Shown in pieces: positions 62,689-64,000 of a stretch of 64,000 nucleotides of DNA. The stretch's first letter is position 1. Each line of letters starts with the position of its first letter. Origin of the DNA: Mucor mucedo (lineage: Eukaryota; Mucoromycota; Mucoromycetes; Mucorales; Mucoraceae); NCBI RefSeq assembly GCF_025094135.1, contig NW_026252287.1, positions 434,001 through 498,000 on the forward strand, written 5' to 3'. Below the pieces are notes generated by a model. It saw only the letters and a program-made list of their open reading frames with translations, was not told the DNA's origin and searched no databases. Both the position numbers and the translations under genes were made by a program.

Positions 62689-63229
62689 GTTTCTCAAAAT
62701 TTATTCTAATAAAAAAGGAATCTTTTTTTTTCAGTCATCAGAGTGATATATATGGTTTTCAAGTCGAAAGCTTTAACACTACAGATAAATATGTAAGTAG
62801 TAAAAGTCTCCTCTTCAAAAACTACTCTTTTATACGGTCTTTGAAATATTGCATCACTTGCATGATCCAATAAAAAAATGTTTTCCGGCTATTGACGATT
62901 CCATGAGTTTAGACTAAACCTCCCTTGTAACAATCATGGTAGCCACAAGCAGTAGAAAAAATATGGTAATCTTATAAGGCTTTTCGTATACAAGTATACG
63001 ATGCTGCATCCTAAAGGAATTTTGAGGGTGGCGAAAATTTGGTTGAGGAGTATGAAATTTAGAGTTTATGAAGTAAGCTGATTTCTGTTTCATGGGAAAG
63101 CCTCATGCTTATAATAGGAGTAAAATATTTTTATGTGAGCAGCCAATGGACTGTTTCTAGTTAATAGCTTTTAACGTGTCGCGTATTTTACCTTTTTTTT
63201 CTTCCTGGAACTCAACACAACAATCTATA
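62689..63229. other. Spacer between two F-box paralogues
   Basis: No gene; it holds the 3' flank of the first and the promoter of the second F-box gene. Sequence around the second start (TGCACATTCTCGACCTACC) resembles the first start, reflecting the duplication. Confidence 0.5.
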
Positions 63230-64000
63230 ATGCACATTCTCGACCTACCTGTAGAAATATTTCAAATCATATTGGACATTTCAACGCGGCGAGATCTTTA
63301 CGAATTAGCCTTTGCCTGCAAGAGCTGGAATGTACCTGCTCTTCAGCGTTGGTATAGTGAGGTGTTGTTGGATAACTATTCTTACAAAGTTACAATGAAT
63401 CTTTTTAAACCGGACGCTGAACAACGTGATAAATACTTTCAATATGGTCCTTTGGTCAAGCTTCTAGAAATTGGTGTTCCTGATCCAGATTTCGAAGATC
63501 CAGCTACTCTTTGGCAGCCAGATACAGAAGATTTTATATCACTTTTAAAGTATTTCCCAAATTTGTTAGTTTTAAACATCAATGACACCAGATTTGCCGA
63601 TGGTTGCCTTATACGAATCGCCCATGGGCCTTTTGTAGATGTTATGCCAAATGTACAGCAAATTACAACTTCGGTCGCTATATTTCAAACTGCGTCATGG
63701 CGTAATCATTTTGCTGCATGCTACGCACACCGTGCAACTATTACCACACTTAATACTTGTTTCTTGAAGAACATGCTGAAGGGACGTGACACCATAAATT
63801 TATTGAGTGATTTTACACAGTTATCGGATTTGACGATTATGAAAACTCGCCCTGGGTCTATTAGTATCGCAGAAATTTTGATGATTTGTCCAAACCTAAA
63901 AGCACTTGATTATAAAGACTGTGACATGTCCGAAGAATTTATCAAGAGCTTTTTGGAAAATGGCTCCACTATAAATGCCTTGAATACAAACTTGGAAACA
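63230..64000 (+). CDS. F-box protein, paralogue of the preceding gene, cut by the window end
   Basis: The frame opens with ATG at 63230 and stays open for 257 codons to the last base of the window; the end lies outside. The F-box start MHILDLPVEIFQIILDISTR and later segments (YKVTMNLFKPDAEQRDKYFQ; EDFISLLKYFPNLLVLNIND; WRNHFAACYAHRATITTLNT) align along their whole length with the gene at 60646, at roughly half identity by eye. Same orientation and spacing indicate tandem duplication. It should bind Skp1; its target is unknown. Confidence 0.85.
   Translation, partial: MHILDLPVEIFQIILDISTRRDLYELAFACKSWNVPALQRWYSEVLLDNYSYKVTMNLFKPDAEQRDKYFQYGPLVKLLEIGVPDPDFEDPATLWQPDTEDFISLLKYFPNLLVLNINDTRFADGCLIRIAHGPFVDVMPNVQQITTSVAIFQTASWRNHFAACYAHRATITTLNTCFLKNMLKGRDTINLLSDFTQLSDLTIMKTRPGSISIAEILMICPNLKALDYKDCDMSEEFIKSFLENGSTINALNTNLET

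Noticed and set aside
1..64000. CRISPR arrays, rRNA genes, bacterial operons
   Set aside because: None expected in a fungal nuclear region and none seen; repeats present are minisatellite, microsatellite or duplications.

Overview
The window looks like nuclear DNA of a filamentous, early-diverging fungus, most likely Mucoromycota. The genes are compact and split by short GT-AG introns of about 50-80 nt. AT-rich spacers with many long A/T runs separate them. The gene set is fungal: a Skn7-type regulator, SUR7/PalI, Kre9-like proteins, an Scs7-type hydroxylase, an arrestin-related adaptor and a DUF2433-RRM protein. No bacterial-style operon, CRISPR array, rRNA or convincing tRNA was seen. Exon boundaries were placed by hand from splice motifs, frame continuity and family conservation. 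Every multi-exon model sums to a whole number of codons.

Layout. 1-5.3 kb: tail of a transposase-like ORF, a perfect palindrome, a Skn7-like HSF/receiver regulator (-) and a Dia2/Pof3-like TPR/F-box/LRR protein (+). 5.3-9.1 kb: repeats (103-bp tandem duplication, 7-bp minisatellite) and a decayed gene. 9.1-16.8 kb: DUF2433-RRM protein, vacuolar-type aspartic protease, mRNA cap methyltransferase, CYSTM peptide and a small basic protein. 16.8-20.2 kb: mostly non-coding, with remnants. 20.2-29.5 kb: MIC26/27-like MICOS subunit, an unrecognised four-exon gene, SDHC, an Esa1-type acetyltransferase, a Kre9-like secreted protein, Sem1 and SUR7/PalI. 32.1-44.5 kb: small mitochondrial-type protein, TOM20, calcipressin, Kre9-like membrane protein, fatty-acid 2-hydroxylase, a TOM20-MYND-SET fusion, ribosomal protein uL2 and a membrane protein. 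45.5-57.2 kb: ERV41, a Gin4/Hsl1-like kinase, a WBP4/Saf1-like splicing factor, a serine-rich protein and an arrestin-like adaptor. 57.2-64 kb: helicase remnant and two related F-box genes, the second cut by the window end.

Common themes are mitochondrial import and membrane organisation (two TOM20-type receptors, MIC26/27, SDHC, a small presequence protein), mRNA processing (cap methyltransferase, WBP4-like), ubiquitin-proteasome function (F-box proteins, Sem1, arrestin adaptor), and cell surface or stress signalling (Skn7, calcipressin, SUR7, Kre9-like). They are neighbours, not an operon.

The most striking item is a TOM20 receptor fused in frame, across conserved intron positions, to a MYND zinc finger and a SET-like domain that lacks the usual Asn-His-Ser-Cys motif. 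It lies 7.5 kb from an unfused TOM20 paralogue with matching intron phases. Names rest on recognised motifs only; no database search was possible.
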